Numbered from the stretch's first letter, positions 9,111-17,156 are shown. The stretch: DNA of 64,000 nt from Streptomyces sp. NRRL F-6676 (GCF_000725625.1 NZ_JOHS01000053.1:1-64000), one strand, 5' to 3'. Translations and numbers: made by a program. Notes: generated by a model not told the origin, from the sequence alone.

Positions 9111-9402
9111 GTCCCGCCCCCGCCGCCCCTACCCTCCCCCGAGCTCTCGGCTTCGCTCGAGCAGGGGGGACCCCCACGTCCCCAGGGGCTCCGCCCCTTC
9201 AGCCCCAGGGTGGAGCGGGACGCGGGGCTTCGCCCCAGCACCCCGGCGTGGGCTCCGCCCCCTGCACCCCCGCACGGCACTCCGCCCCGTTTCGCGCAGT
9301 TCCCCGCCCCCCTGAAGGGGCGCGGGGAACTGCGCGACCAGCCACATCCCACCCGCACCCGCCGACCCACCGCACCCCCCGAGCTCTCCCGCGCAGGAAC
9401 CG
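9111..9402. repeat. Dispersed GC-rich intergenic repeat, long copy 3
   Basis: About 290 bases of repeat modules. The left-hand terminus (CCCGCCCCCGCCGCCCCTACCCTCCCC, near 9113-9139) is the reverse complement of the G-rich end seen in other copies. It is followed by CGGGGCTTCGCCCC-type hairpins, a strong stem with arms AGTTCCCCGC and GCGGGGAACT near 9298-9333, then the CCACATCCCACCCGC...GAGCTCTC tail. The tail reappears in reverse orientation at 48174-48225. No gene is supported. Confidence 0.75.
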
Positions 9403-9668
9403 AACCCCGGGCTCGCCCACTCCACAGCGCACCGGCGGAGCCATTTCGTACGGTTCGCCCCGTGGGGCAACCCCCCGGTTTGGAGCCCACCCCCCGCATC
9501 CCGCAAGATGATCGCGGTCAGAGGCGGTGGGCCGGTGGGTTGAGTCCCGCGTGAACACGCGGTGAACTCGCGCTTCCGGTCATCCGATAACCTCTGCCGA
9601 CACGTCGCCCCACCGGGCAGCACGCCCAGGGACGTACGGCGTCCCCTTTCATCGCGCACGCCCGCCGC
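9403..9668 (+). promoter_or_regulatory. Upstream region of the phospho-polyol operon
   Basis: A gap with no supported gene. A GATAAC hexamer near 9588 could be a -10 element about 80 bases before the first gene, but no convincing -35 box is seen. The assignment rests only on position. Confidence 0.3.
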
Positions 9669-11531
9669 GTGCCCGCGTCGGCCCAGGGAGTGAGTTCGCT
9701 GTCGACCGCCATCCTCACCGGTCAGCCGGTACCCGGATCGTCGCTCGAGGGCGATCTGCGGTCCCTCGGCTTCGACGTGCGGGTCGCCTCGGACATCGGT
9801 GACGCCGAGGCCCTGCTCACCACTCTCCCCGCCGACCGGCGCGTCGCCCTCGTCGACGCCCGCTTCGTCGGCCACCCGCACGCCCTGCGGCTCGGCCTCA
9901 CCGACCCCCGCTTCGACGCCGCCGCCCTCCCCGGCGCCGTCACCGCGCGCCCCGCCGCCCGCCAGGCGCTCGCCCGGGCCATGGCCGGCGCCCGCGCGGC
10001 CACCGCCGGGGCCACCGACAACGGCGGCGCCACCGTCACCGCCGTACTGGAGGAGCTGCCCGACCTCCCCGGCCGCCTGGCCGCCGCCCTCGACGCCGAC
10101 GGCGTCCCCGTGCACCGCCCCGAGCTCGGCTCGCTCGTCGCCACCGTCCCCACCGACCCGCAGACCCGCAACGAGGCCCGGCAGGCCGTCGCCGCCGTGG
10201 ACGACGAGGCGATCCGGCTGAAGTCCGCCGTGAAGTCCCGCGACGGGTTCTTCACCACGCACTTCATCAGCCCCTACTCCCGCTACATCGCCCGCTGGTG
10301 CGCCCGCCGCGGGCTGACCCCCAACCAGGTCACCACCGCCTCCCTGCTCACCGCGCTGATCGCGGCCGGCTGCGCGGCCACCGGCACCCGCGCCGGCTTC
10401 GTCGCCGCCGGCGTCCTGCTGATCGCCTCGTTCGTCCTGGACTGCACCGACGGCCAGCTCGCCCGCTACTCCTTGCAGTACTCCACGCTCGGCGCCTGGC
10501 TCGACGCCACCTTCGACCGCGCCAAGGAGTACGCCTACTACGCCGGCCTCGCCCTCGGCGCCGCCCGCTCCGGCGGCCACGACGACGTATGGGCGCTCGC
10601 GCTCGGCGCGATGGTGCTACAGACCTGCCGGCACGTCGTCGACTTCTCCTTCAACGAGGCCAACCACGACGCCGAGGCCAACACCAGCCCCACCGCCGCT
10701 CTCTCCGGCAAGCTCGACAGCGTCGGCTGGACCGTCTGGCTGCGCCGCATGATCGTGCTGCCGATCGGCGAGCGCTGGGCCATGATCGCCGTCCTCACCG
10801 CGGTCACCACCCCCCGCATCACCTTCGTCGTGCTGCTGATCGGCTGCGCCCTCGCCGCCCTCTACACCACGTCAGGACGCGTCCTGCGCTCGCTGACCCG
10901 CAGGGCCCGCAGGACCGCGCGCGCCGCCCGCGCGCTGGCCGACCTCGCCGACGCCGGACCGCTCACCGAGGCGCTGACCCCGGCCGTGCGCCGGGTCCCC
11001 GGCGGCGCCGCCCCGTTCCTCGCCGCCCTCGGCGGTGCCCTCGTCGTGATCGCCGCCGCCGTGTGGGGCGCGAGCTGGGCCACCGCGGTGTGCGCCGCCG
11101 TCTACGTGCTCACCTCCGCCGCCGCCGTCGCACGCCCCCTCACCGGCGCGCTCGACTGGCTCGTACCGCCCTTCTTCCGCGCCGCCGAATACGGCACGAT
11201 CCTCGTGCTCGCGGCCAAATCCGAGGTGAACGGGGCGCTGCCGGCGGCTTTCGGGCTGGTTGCGGCGGTCGCCTACCATCACTACGACACGGTGTACCGC
11301 ATCCGCGGCAACGCCGGGGCGCCCCCACGCGGTCTGGTGCGGGCGATCGGGGGGCACGACGGCAGGACCCTGCTCGTCGCCGTCCTCGCCGCGGCCCTCA
11401 CCGCCACCGCTTTCCCCGTCGCGCTCACGGTCCTCGCCGTGGCCGTGGCACTCGTGGTGCTCGCCGAGAGCATCCGCTTCTGGGTCTCCGCAGGAGCACC
11501 CGCCGTACACGATGAAGGAGAACCCGCATGA
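9669..11531 (+). CDS. CDP-alcohol phosphatidyltransferase with C-terminal DUF5941-like membrane domain
   Basis: A 620-residue membrane protein. Residues 1-180 form a soluble region I do not recognise. The segment SRDGFFTTHFISPYSRYIARW then leads into the catalytic domain, resembling the lead-in of di-myo-inositol-phosphate phosphate synthases. The full CDP-alcohol motif D-x2-D-G-x2-A-R-x8-G-x3-D-x3-D is present (DCTDGQLAR, then G, D, D with exact spacing) at about residues 257-282, so it should move a phospho-alcohol from CDP to an acceptor. The C-terminal 200 residues are a further multi-span domain of the DUF5941 type. The start is unclear: GTG at 9669 and 9690 are in frame, while AGGGAG ideally precedes a CTG at 9699. 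The stop overlaps the next ATG (ATGA). Confidence 0.85.
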   Translation: MPASAQGVSSLSTAILTGQPVPGSSLEGDLRSLGFDVRVASDIGDAEALLTTLPADRRVALVDARFVGHPHALRLGLTDPRFDAAALPGAVTARPAARQALARAMAGARAATAGATDNGGATVTAVLEELPDLPGRLAAALDADGVPVHRPELGSLVATVPTDPQTRNEARQAVAAVDDEAIRLKSAVKSRDGFFTTHFISPYSRYIARWCARRGLTPNQVTTASLLTALIAAGCAATGTRAGFVAAGVLLIASFVLDCTDGQLARYSLQYSTLGAWLDATFDRAKEYAYYAGLALGAARSGGHDDVWALALGAMVLQTCRHVVDFSFNEANHDAEANTSPTAALSGKLDSVGWTVWLRRMIVLPIGERWAMIAVLTAVTTPRITFVVLLIGCALAALYTTSGRVLRSLTRRARRTARAARALADLADAGPLTEALTPAVRRVPGGAAPFLAALGGALVVIAAAVWGASWATAVCAAVYVLTSAAAVARPLTGALDWLVPPFFRAAEYGTILVLAAKSEVNGALPAAFGLVAAVAYHHYDTVYRIRGNAGAPPRGLVRAIGGHDGRTLLVAVLAAALTATAFPVALTVLAVAVALVVLAESIRFWVSAGAPAVHDEGEPA

Positions 11532-12280
11532 TCGGCCTCGTGCTGGCGGCCGGCGCCGGACGGCGTCTGCGCCCCTACACCGACACCCTGCCCAAGGCGC
11601 TGGTGCCGGTAGGACCCGAGGGCGCGGAGGACAGCATCACCGTGCTGGACATCGCCCTCGGCAACTTCGCCGAGATCGGCCTGTCCGAGGTCGCGATCAT
11701 CGTCGGGTACGCCAAGGAGGCCATCTACGAGCGCCGTGAGGCCCTCGAGCAGAAGTACGGCCTGAAGATCACCCTGATCGACAACGACAAGGCCGAGGAG
11801 TGGAACAACGCCTACTCCCTGTGGTGCGGGCGTGACGCCATCAAGCACTCGGTGATCCTCGCCAACGGCGACACCGTGCACCCGGTCTCCGTCGAGAAGA
11901 CCCTGCTGGCCGCCCGCGGCGACGGCAAGAAGATCATCCTCGCCGTCGACACGGTGAAGTCGCTGGCCGACGAGGAGATGAAGGTCGTCGTCGACCCCGC
12001 CAAGGGCATGACGAAGATCACCAAGCTGATGGACCCGGCCGAGGCGTCCGGCGAGTACATCGGCGTCACCCTCATCGAGGGCGAGGCCGCCGACGAGCTC
12101 GGCGACGCGCTGAAGACGGTCTGGGAGACGGACCCGCAGCAGTTCTACGAGCACGGCTACCAGGAGCTCGTCAACCGGGGTTTCCGGATCGACGTCGCGC
12201 CCATCGGTGACGTCCAGTGGGTCGAGATCGACAACCACGACGACCTCGCCAAGGGACGTGAAATCGCGTGCCGGTACTGA
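11528..12280 (+). CDS. Nucleotidyltransferase (sugar- or alcohol-phosphate cytidylyltransferase type)
   Basis: A 250-residue GT-A-like nucleotidyltransferase that joins an NTP to a phosphorylated alcohol or sugar. The nucleotide loop is LAAGAGRRLRPYTDTLPKAL at residues 5-24. NDKAEEWNNAYSLWCGRD at about residues 79-96 has the NNxYSL signature of LicC/PntC-like cytidylyltransferases. The metal-binding Asp is in ILANGDT, and a second acidic site is in VEIDNHDDL. GAAGGAG precedes ATG 11528, which overlaps the stop of the preceding CDP-alcohol transferase gene. Because the neighbours use CDP-alcohols and make a glycerol-phosphate-like substrate, CTP is the likely donor; this is inference and the acceptor is unproven. 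Confidence 0.8.
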   Translation: MIGLVLAAGAGRRLRPYTDTLPKALVPVGPEGAEDSITVLDIALGNFAEIGLSEVAIIVGYAKEAIYERREALEQKYGLKITLIDNDKAEEWNNAYSLWCGRDAIKHSVILANGDTVHPVSVEKTLLAARGDGKKIILAVDTVKSLADEEMKVVVDPAKGMTKITKLMDPAEASGEYIGVTLIEGEAADELGDALKTVWETDPQQFYEHGYQELVNRGFRIDVAPIGDVQWVEIDNHDDLAKGREIACRY

Positions 12281-13329
12281 CCAGGCTCATCCCCTCGCCG
12301 ATCGTCGTGGACATCCGTCCGGGTGCCCTCGACGATCTGGCCACGGTCCTGGCCGACCAGCGGATCTCCTCCTCCGGCAAGCTCGCCGTCGCCATCAGCG
12401 GCGGCTCCGGCGCCCGGCTGCGCGAGCGGATCTCGCCCGCGCTGCCCGACGCCGACTGGTTCGAGGTCGGCGGCGGCACCCTGGACAACGCGATCAAGCT
12501 CGCCGAGGCCATGAAGCGCGGCCACTACGACGCGGTCGTGGGCCTCGGCGGCGGCAAGATCATCGACTGCGCCAAGTTCGCCGCGGCGCGCGTCGGCCTG
12601 CCGCTGGTCGCCGTCGCGACCAATCTGTCGCACGACGGCCTGTGCTCGCCGGTCGCCACCCTCGACAACGACGCCGGCCGCGGCTCGTACGGCGTGCCGA
12701 ACCCGATCGCGGTCGTCATCGACCTCGACGTCATCCGCGAGGCCCCGGTCCGCTATGTGCGCTCCGGCATCGGCGACGCCCTGTCCAACATCTCCGCGGT
12801 GGCGGACTGGGAGCTGGCCAACCGCGAGAAGGGCGAGTCCATAGACGGCCTCGCCGCCGCGATGGCCCGCCAGGCCGGCGAGGCCGTGCTGCGCCACCCC
12901 GGCGGCGTCGGCGACGACGGCTTCCTCCAGGTGCTCGCCGAGGGCCTGGTGCTCACTGGCATCTCCATGTCGGTCGCGGGCGACTCCCGCCCCGCCTCCG
13001 GCGCCTGCCACGAGATCAACCACGCCTTCGACCTGCTCTTCCCGCGCCGCGCCGCCAGCCACGGCGAGCAGTGCGGCCTGGGCGCGGGCTTCGCGATGCA
13101 TCTGCGCGGGGCGCGCGAGGAGGCGGCGTACATGGCCTCGGTGCTGCGCCGCCACGGACTGCCGGTGCTGCCGGAGGAGATCGGCTTCACCCCGGAGGAG
13201 TTCGTCCAGGTCGTGGAGTTCGCCCCCAGCACCCGCCCCGGCCGCTACACCATCCTCGAACACCTCGACCTGTCCACCGACCAGATCAGGGACGCATACG
13301 CCGACTATGCAAAAGCCATCGGTAGCTGA
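12268..13329 (+). CDS. sn-Glycerol-1-phosphate dehydrogenase family protein (archaeal EgsA-like)
   Basis: A 353-residue metal-dependent dehydrogenase of the iron-alcohol-dehydrogenase/dehydroquinate-synthase fold. Landmarks match archaeal glycerol-1-phosphate dehydrogenase: the NAD loop GLGGGKIIDCAKF at about residues 91-103, NLSHDGLCSP, the metal Asp in SGIGDALSNISAVADWELA, and metal His residues in SRPASGACHEINHAFD and AASHGEQCGLG. The expected reaction reduces dihydroxyacetone phosphate to sn-glycerol-1-phosphate. No geranylgeranylglyceryl-phosphate synthase is encoded nearby, so the product probably feeds the nucleotidyltransferase and CDP-alcohol transferases beside it rather than ether lipids. 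It starts at GTG 12268, overlapping the previous gene by 13 bases. Confidence 0.82.
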   Translation: MPVLTRLIPSPIVVDIRPGALDDLATVLADQRISSSGKLAVAISGGSGARLRERISPALPDADWFEVGGGTLDNAIKLAEAMKRGHYDAVVGLGGGKIIDCAKFAAARVGLPLVAVATNLSHDGLCSPVATLDNDAGRGSYGVPNPIAVVIDLDVIREAPVRYVRSGIGDALSNISAVADWELANREKGESIDGLAAAMARQAGEAVLRHPGGVGDDGFLQVLAEGLVLTGISMSVAGDSRPASGACHEINHAFDLLFPRRAASHGEQCGLGAGFAMHLRGAREEAAYMASVLRRHGLPVLPEEIGFTPEEFVQVVEFAPSTRPGRYTILEHLDLSTDQIRDAYADYAKAIGS

Positions 13330-14086
13330 GCTCCGCCCGGTCGTCCACCCCGCCGGGGTCAAGGACCGGCGCAGCGGGGAGCACTGGGGCGGCCGCCTCT
13401 ACATGCGCGAGATCTCGCTGCGCATAGACCGGCACCTGGTGAACACCCGGGTCACGCCCAACCAGCTGACGTACCTGATGACCGTCTGCGGCGTCCTCGC
13501 CGCTCCGGCGCTGCTGGTGCCCGGCATCCCGGGCGCCGTCCTCGGCGTCGTCGCCGTCCAGCTCTATCTGCTGCTGGACTGCGTGGACGGCGAGGTCGCC
13601 CGCTGGAAGAAGCAGTTCTCGCTCGGCGGGGTCTACCTCGACCGGGTCGGCGCCTACCTCACCGACGCCGCCGTCCTGGTCGGCTTCGGGCTGCGCGCCG
13701 CCGATCTGTTCGGCAGCGGGCGGATCGACTGGCTGTGGGCGTTCCTCGGCACGCTCGCCGCGCTCGGCGCCATCCTGATCAAGGCGGAGACCGACCTGGT
13801 CGGCGTCGCCCGCCACCAGACCGGCAAGGAGCCCGTCAAGGAGTCGGCGTCCGAGCCGCGCTCCTCGGGCATGGCGCTGGCCCGCCGGGCCGCCGCGGCG
13901 TTCAAGTTCCACCGGCTCGTGCTGGGCATCGAGGCGTCCCTGCTGATCCTGGTCCTCGCGATCGTCGACCAGATCCGCGGCGACCTGTTCTTCTCCCGGC
14001 TCGGGGTCGCCGTCCTCGCGGGCATCGCGCTGCTCCAGACCCTGCTGCACCTGGTGTCCATCCTCGCGTCGAGCAGGCTGAAGTGA
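13307..14086 (+). CDS. Second CDP-alcohol phosphatidyltransferase, last catalytic Asp replaced
   Basis: A 259-residue multi-span membrane protein. The family motif begins normally (DCVDGEVAR at residues 91-99, then Gly and YLD), but the final Asp of D-x3-D is Ala116 here: the sequence reads LDRVGAYLTD, so the nearest acid is Asp120. That last Asp is regarded as the catalytic base in the family, so this enzyme may use a shifted residue, or may transfer a different phospho-group or act only in binding. It overlaps the dehydrogenase gene by 23 bases and ends in a GTGA overlap with the glycosyltransferase, so it is co-translated. No clear ribosome binding site precedes ATG 13307. Confidence 0.8.
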   Translation: MQKPSVAELRPVVHPAGVKDRRSGEHWGGRLYMREISLRIDRHLVNTRVTPNQLTYLMTVCGVLAAPALLVPGIPGAVLGVVAVQLYLLLDCVDGEVARWKKQFSLGGVYLDRVGAYLTDAAVLVGFGLRAADLFGSGRIDWLWAFLGTLAALGAILIKAETDLVGVARHQTGKEPVKESASEPRSSGMALARRAAAAFKFHRLVLGIEASLLILVLAIVDQIRGDLFFSRLGVAVLAGIALLQTLLHLVSILASSRLK

Positions 14087-14985
14087 GCACCGGCACCGGC
14101 GGGGAGACCGCTCTGAAGGTCGGCGCGGTCATCATCACCATGGGCAACCGCCCCGACGAGCTGCGCGCCCTGCTCGACTCGGTCGCCAAGCAGGACGGCG
14201 ACCCGGTCGCGGCGGTCGTGGTCGGCAACGGCTCGCCGGTGCCCGAGGTCCCGGACGGCGTGCGGACGGTGGAGCTGCCGGAGAACCTCGGCATCCCCGG
14301 CGGCCGCAACGTCGGCATCGAGGCCTTCGGACCGGGCGGCCAGGACGTCGACATCCTGCTCTTCCTGGACGACGACGGCCTGCTCGCCCGCACCGACACC
14401 GCCGAGCTGTGCCGGCAGGCGTTCGCCGCCGACCCGGAGCTCGGCATCGTCAGCTTCCGCATCGCCGACCCCGAGACCGGCGTCACCCAGCGCCGCCACG
14501 TGCCCCGGCTGCGCGCCTCGGACCCGATGCGCTCCTCGCGGGTGACCACCTTCCTCGGCGGCGCCAACGCCGTCCGCACCAAGGTGTTCGCCGAGGTCGG
14601 CGGGCTGCCCGACGAGTTCTTCTACGCCCACGAGGAGACCGATCTGGCCTGGCGGGCGCTGAACGCCGGCTGGATGATCGACTACCGCTCCGACATGGTG
14701 CTGTACCACCCGACGACGGCGCCCTCCCGGCACGCGGTCTACCACCGCATGGTCGCCCGCAACCGGGTCTGGCTCGCCCGCCGCAACCTGCCCGCCCCGC
14801 TCGTCCCCGTCTACCTCGGGGTCTGGCTGCTCCTGACGCTGGCCCGGCGTCCTTCGGGGGCCGCGCTCAAGGCGTGGTTCGGCGGCTTCCGCGAGGGCTG
14901 GGCGTCCCCGTGCGGACCCCGCCGGCCCATGAAGTGGCGTACGGTGTGGCGGCTGACCCGACTGGGCCGGCCTCCGGTCATCTGA
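14083..14985 (+). CDS. Family 2 glycosyltransferase
   Basis: A 300-residue GT-A enzyme that should transfer a sugar from an NDP-sugar at the cytoplasmic face. It opens with VGAVIITMGNRPDELRALL, has the nucleotide/metal motif LLFLDDDG at about residues 87-94, the acceptor region FLGGANAVR, and HEETDLAWRAL, which is the general-base ED(x)DL-type motif of rhamnosyltransferase-like members. A C-terminal hydrophobic stretch (VPVYLGVWLLLTLA) suggests membrane attachment. The start GTG 14083 overlaps the previous stop (GTGA). The encoded enzyme probably decorates or builds the polymer made by the neighbouring CDP-alcohol transferases. Confidence 0.88.
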   Translation: MSTGTGGETALKVGAVIITMGNRPDELRALLDSVAKQDGDPVAAVVVGNGSPVPEVPDGVRTVELPENLGIPGGRNVGIEAFGPGGQDVDILLFLDDDGLLARTDTAELCRQAFAADPELGIVSFRIADPETGVTQRRHVPRLRASDPMRSSRVTTFLGGANAVRTKVFAEVGGLPDEFFYAHEETDLAWRALNAGWMIDYRSDMVLYHPTTAPSRHAVYHRMVARNRVWLARRNLPAPLVPVYLGVWLLLTLARRPSGAALKAWFGGFREGWASPCGPRRPMKWRTVWRLTRLGRPPVI

Positions 14986-15082
14986 CAAGCTCGATATCTG
15001 AGAGCATGCGGGACGACACCACGCCCCGGGCTCTTCCCTGCCCGATCCGGCGCGCTTCCTTGAGGACGAAAGCTTCCTACCT

Positions 15083-16012
15083 GTGAGTGAGACCACGCAT
15101 GACGGCGGAGTCGCGGTGAGCGCCCGGCCGTCGCCCGATGACGGGATGAGCGCGGCCGACCTGGCCGCCAAGTACGGACTGAGCGTCAGCGGCGCCCGGC
15201 CCGGGCTCGTCGAGTACGTCCGCCAGCTGTGGGGGCGGCGCCACTTCATCCTCGCCTTCTCGCAGGCGAAGCTCACCGCCCAGTACAGCCAGGCCAAGCT
15301 GGGCCAGCTGTGGCAGGTGGCGACGCCGCTGCTCAACGCGGCCGTCTACTACCTGATCTTCGGACTGATCCTGAACGCCAGCCGGGGCATGTCCCACGAC
15401 GTGTACATCCCGTTCCTGGTGACGGGTGTCTTCACCTTCACGTTCACCCAGAGCTCGGTCATGTCGGGCGTGCGGGCGATCTCCGGCAACCTGGGGCTGG
15501 TGCGGGCGCTGCACTTCCCGCGCGCCTCGCTCCCCATCTCGTTCGCCCTCCAGCAGCTCCAGCAGCTGCTGTTCTCGATGATCGTCATGGTGCTCGTGGT
15601 GGTCGGCTTCGGCAGCCTGCCGGGGCTGTCCTGGGTGCTGGTCGTGCCCGTCCTGGTGTTGCAGTTCCTCTTCAACACCGGGCTCGCGCTGATCATGGCC
15701 CGGCTGGGTTCCAAGACCCCGGACCTCGCCCAGCTGATGCCGTTCGTGATGCGCACCTGGATGTACGCGTCCGGCGTGATGTTCTCCATCACGCACATGC
15801 TCAAGGGCAAGCCGGGGTGGATCGCCGACGTGCTCCAGGTGAACCCGGCCGCCGTCTACATGGACCTGATGCGCTTCGCGCTGATCGACGAGTACGGTTC
15901 CTCCAATCTGCCGTCGCACGTGTGGGCGATCGCGGCGTTCTGGGCCGTCGTCCTCTTCGTGGGCGGGTTCGTGTTCTTCTGGAAGGCGGAAGAGAGGTAC
16001 GGCCGTGGCTGA
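15083..16012 (+). CDS. ABC-2 type transporter permease (TagG/RfbA-like)
   Basis: A 309-residue membrane subunit of a polysaccharide or teichoic-acid exporter. After a hydrophilic N-terminus of about 60 residues come about six membrane segments, including LLNAAVYYLIFGLILNA, YIPFLVTGVFTFTFTQ and WAIAAFWAVVLFVGGFVFFW. The cytoplasmic run LVRALHFPRASLPIS fits the conserved LxKxxxFPREILP region of TagG/KpsM/Wzm permeases. It starts at GTG 15083 after a 97-base gap from the glycosyltransferase and overlaps the ATPase start by 8 bases. With the ATPase it should export the surface glycopolymer of this cluster. Confidence 0.9.
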   Translation: MSETTHDGGVAVSARPSPDDGMSAADLAAKYGLSVSGARPGLVEYVRQLWGRRHFILAFSQAKLTAQYSQAKLGQLWQVATPLLNAAVYYLIFGLILNASRGMSHDVYIPFLVTGVFTFTFTQSSVMSGVRAISGNLGLVRALHFPRASLPISFALQQLQQLLFSMIVMVLVVVGFGSLPGLSWVLVVPVLVLQFLFNTGLALIMARLGSKTPDLAQLMPFVMRTWMYASGVMFSITHMLKGKPGWIADVLQVNPAAVYMDLMRFALIDEYGSSNLPSHVWAIAAFWAVVLFVGGFVFFWKAEERYGRG

Positions 16013-16775
16013 GGTTTCCGACCGCCCCACCGTGATCGCGGACGAGCTGCACATCGTCTACCGGGTCAACGGCGCCCGCACCGGCAAGGGCAGCGCCACC
16101 TCCGCCCTCAGCCGCATCCTGAAGCGGGGCGAGGAGCGGGGCGTGCGCAAGGTGCACGCCGTGCGCGGGGTCTCCTTCACCTCCTACCGGGGCGAGGCCA
16201 TCGGCCTGATCGGCTCCAACGGCTCCGGCAAGTCCACCCTGCTGCGGGCCATCGCCGGACTGCTCCCCGCCGAGAGCGGCAAGGTCTACACCGACGGCCA
16301 GCCCTCGCTGCTCGGCGTCAACGCGGCCCTGATGAACGACCTCACCGGCGAGCGCAACGTCATCCTCGGCGGTCTCGCCATGGGCATGTCCCGCGAGCAG
16401 ATCAGGGAGCGCTACCAGGACATCGTCGACTTCTCCGGCATCAACGAGAAGGGCGACTTCATCACGCTGCCGATGCGGACGTACTCCTCCGGCATGGCGG
16501 CCCGGCTGCGGTTCTCCATCGCCGCCGCCAAGGACCACGACGTCCTCATGATCGACGAGGCGCTCGCCACCGGCGACCGCAAGTTCCAGAAGCGCTCCGA
16601 GGAACGCATCCGGGAACTGCGCAAGCAGGCCGGCACCGTCTTCCTCGTCAGCCACAACAACAAGTCGATCCGGGACACCTGCGACCGGGTGCTGTGGCTG
16701 GAACGCGGGGAGCTGCGCATGGACGGCCCGACCGCCGAGGTCCTCAAGGAGTACGAGAAGTTCACGGGCAAATAG
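16005..16775 (+). CDS. ABC transporter ATPase (TagH/Wzt-like)
   Basis: The 256-residue ATP-binding partner of the permease. Walker A is GSNGSGKST at about residues 70-78, the signature is YSSGMAARLRFS, Walker B is VLMIDEALATGD, and the switch His is in VSHNN. The extended N-terminal insert between the first strand and Walker A (ARTGKGSATSALSRILKRG) is typical of TagH and Wzt ATPases, in which the helical arm contacts the permease. It lacks the C-terminal carbohydrate-binding domain of some Wzt proteins. Starting at GTG 16005, it is the last gene of the operon and is followed by a strong terminator. Confidence 0.92.
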   Translation: MAEVSDRPTVIADELHIVYRVNGARTGKGSATSALSRILKRGEERGVRKVHAVRGVSFTSYRGEAIGLIGSNGSGKSTLLRAIAGLLPAESGKVYTDGQPSLLGVNAALMNDLTGERNVILGGLAMGMSREQIRERYQDIVDFSGINEKGDFITLPMRTYSSGMAARLRFSIAAAKDHDVLMIDEALATGDRKFQKRSEERIRELRKQAGTVFLVSHNNKSIRDTCDRVLWLERGELRMDGPTAEVLKEYEKFTGK

Positions 16776-16797
16776 CCCACAACGACCCGTTCGTGCG

Positions 16798-16833
16798 CAG
16801 GGGCCCCGCCGGAGTGATCCGGCAGGGCCCCTG
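16798..16833 (+). terminator. Hairpin terminator after the phospho-polyol operon
   Basis: A 16-bp stem with one mismatch: CAGGGGCCCCGCCGGA, a 4-base loop, then TCCGGCAGGGCCCCTG, followed by TTCATTC. It separates the exporter operon from the hopanoid operon. Confidence 0.85.
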
Positions 16834-17090
16834 TTCATTCGCAAAAGAAACGTCAACTCCTGCGGTCGTTAGGAATCTTGACGGCAATCGGTGTGTTGTT
16901 GTGATGTGCAGGACACCCCCGCGCGGCACGCTGAGTTGTACAACGTAAGCTGAGCTGAGTGCTGATTTCGCGGCAACTGGGTCGATAACGCGCGCCTTCC
17001 GCACGAACGCCGCGCGGCGCGGACATCCGGGCGGCGTGTTCTAAATAGGATGTATTCGGTCCGCAGGGTAGAACGGGAGATGTGACGGCA
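16834..17090 (+). promoter_or_regulatory. Promoter region of the hopanoid operon
   Basis: No gene is supported here. The stretch is less GC-rich than its surroundings. It holds GTTGTACAAC (a 10-bp palindrome near 16935) and TCTAAATAGGATG near 17040; TAGGAT at 17046-17051 is the best -10 candidate, but no good -35 is visible. A GGGAG at about 17076 precedes the leader ORF at 17091. Confidence 0.4.
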
Positions 17091-17156
17091 ATGGCTACGG
17101 ATGATTTCCTCCTCCGCGAGGCATGCGCCGTCCCCGGGCCGGGCGGCACATGGTGA
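17091..17156 (+). CDS. Putative 21-codon leader ORF coupled to hpnC
   Basis: ATG at 17091, with GGGAG about 11 bases upstream, opens a 21-codon frame whose TGA (17154-17156) overlaps the ATG GTG start region of hpnC (17150/17153). hpnC itself has no Shine-Dalgarno sequence, so translation coupling through this leader would explain how it starts and matches the ATGA/GTGA style of the whole operon. The peptide has no recognisable function and may serve only for coupling. Confidence 0.4.
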   Translation: MATDDFLLREACAVPGPGGTW

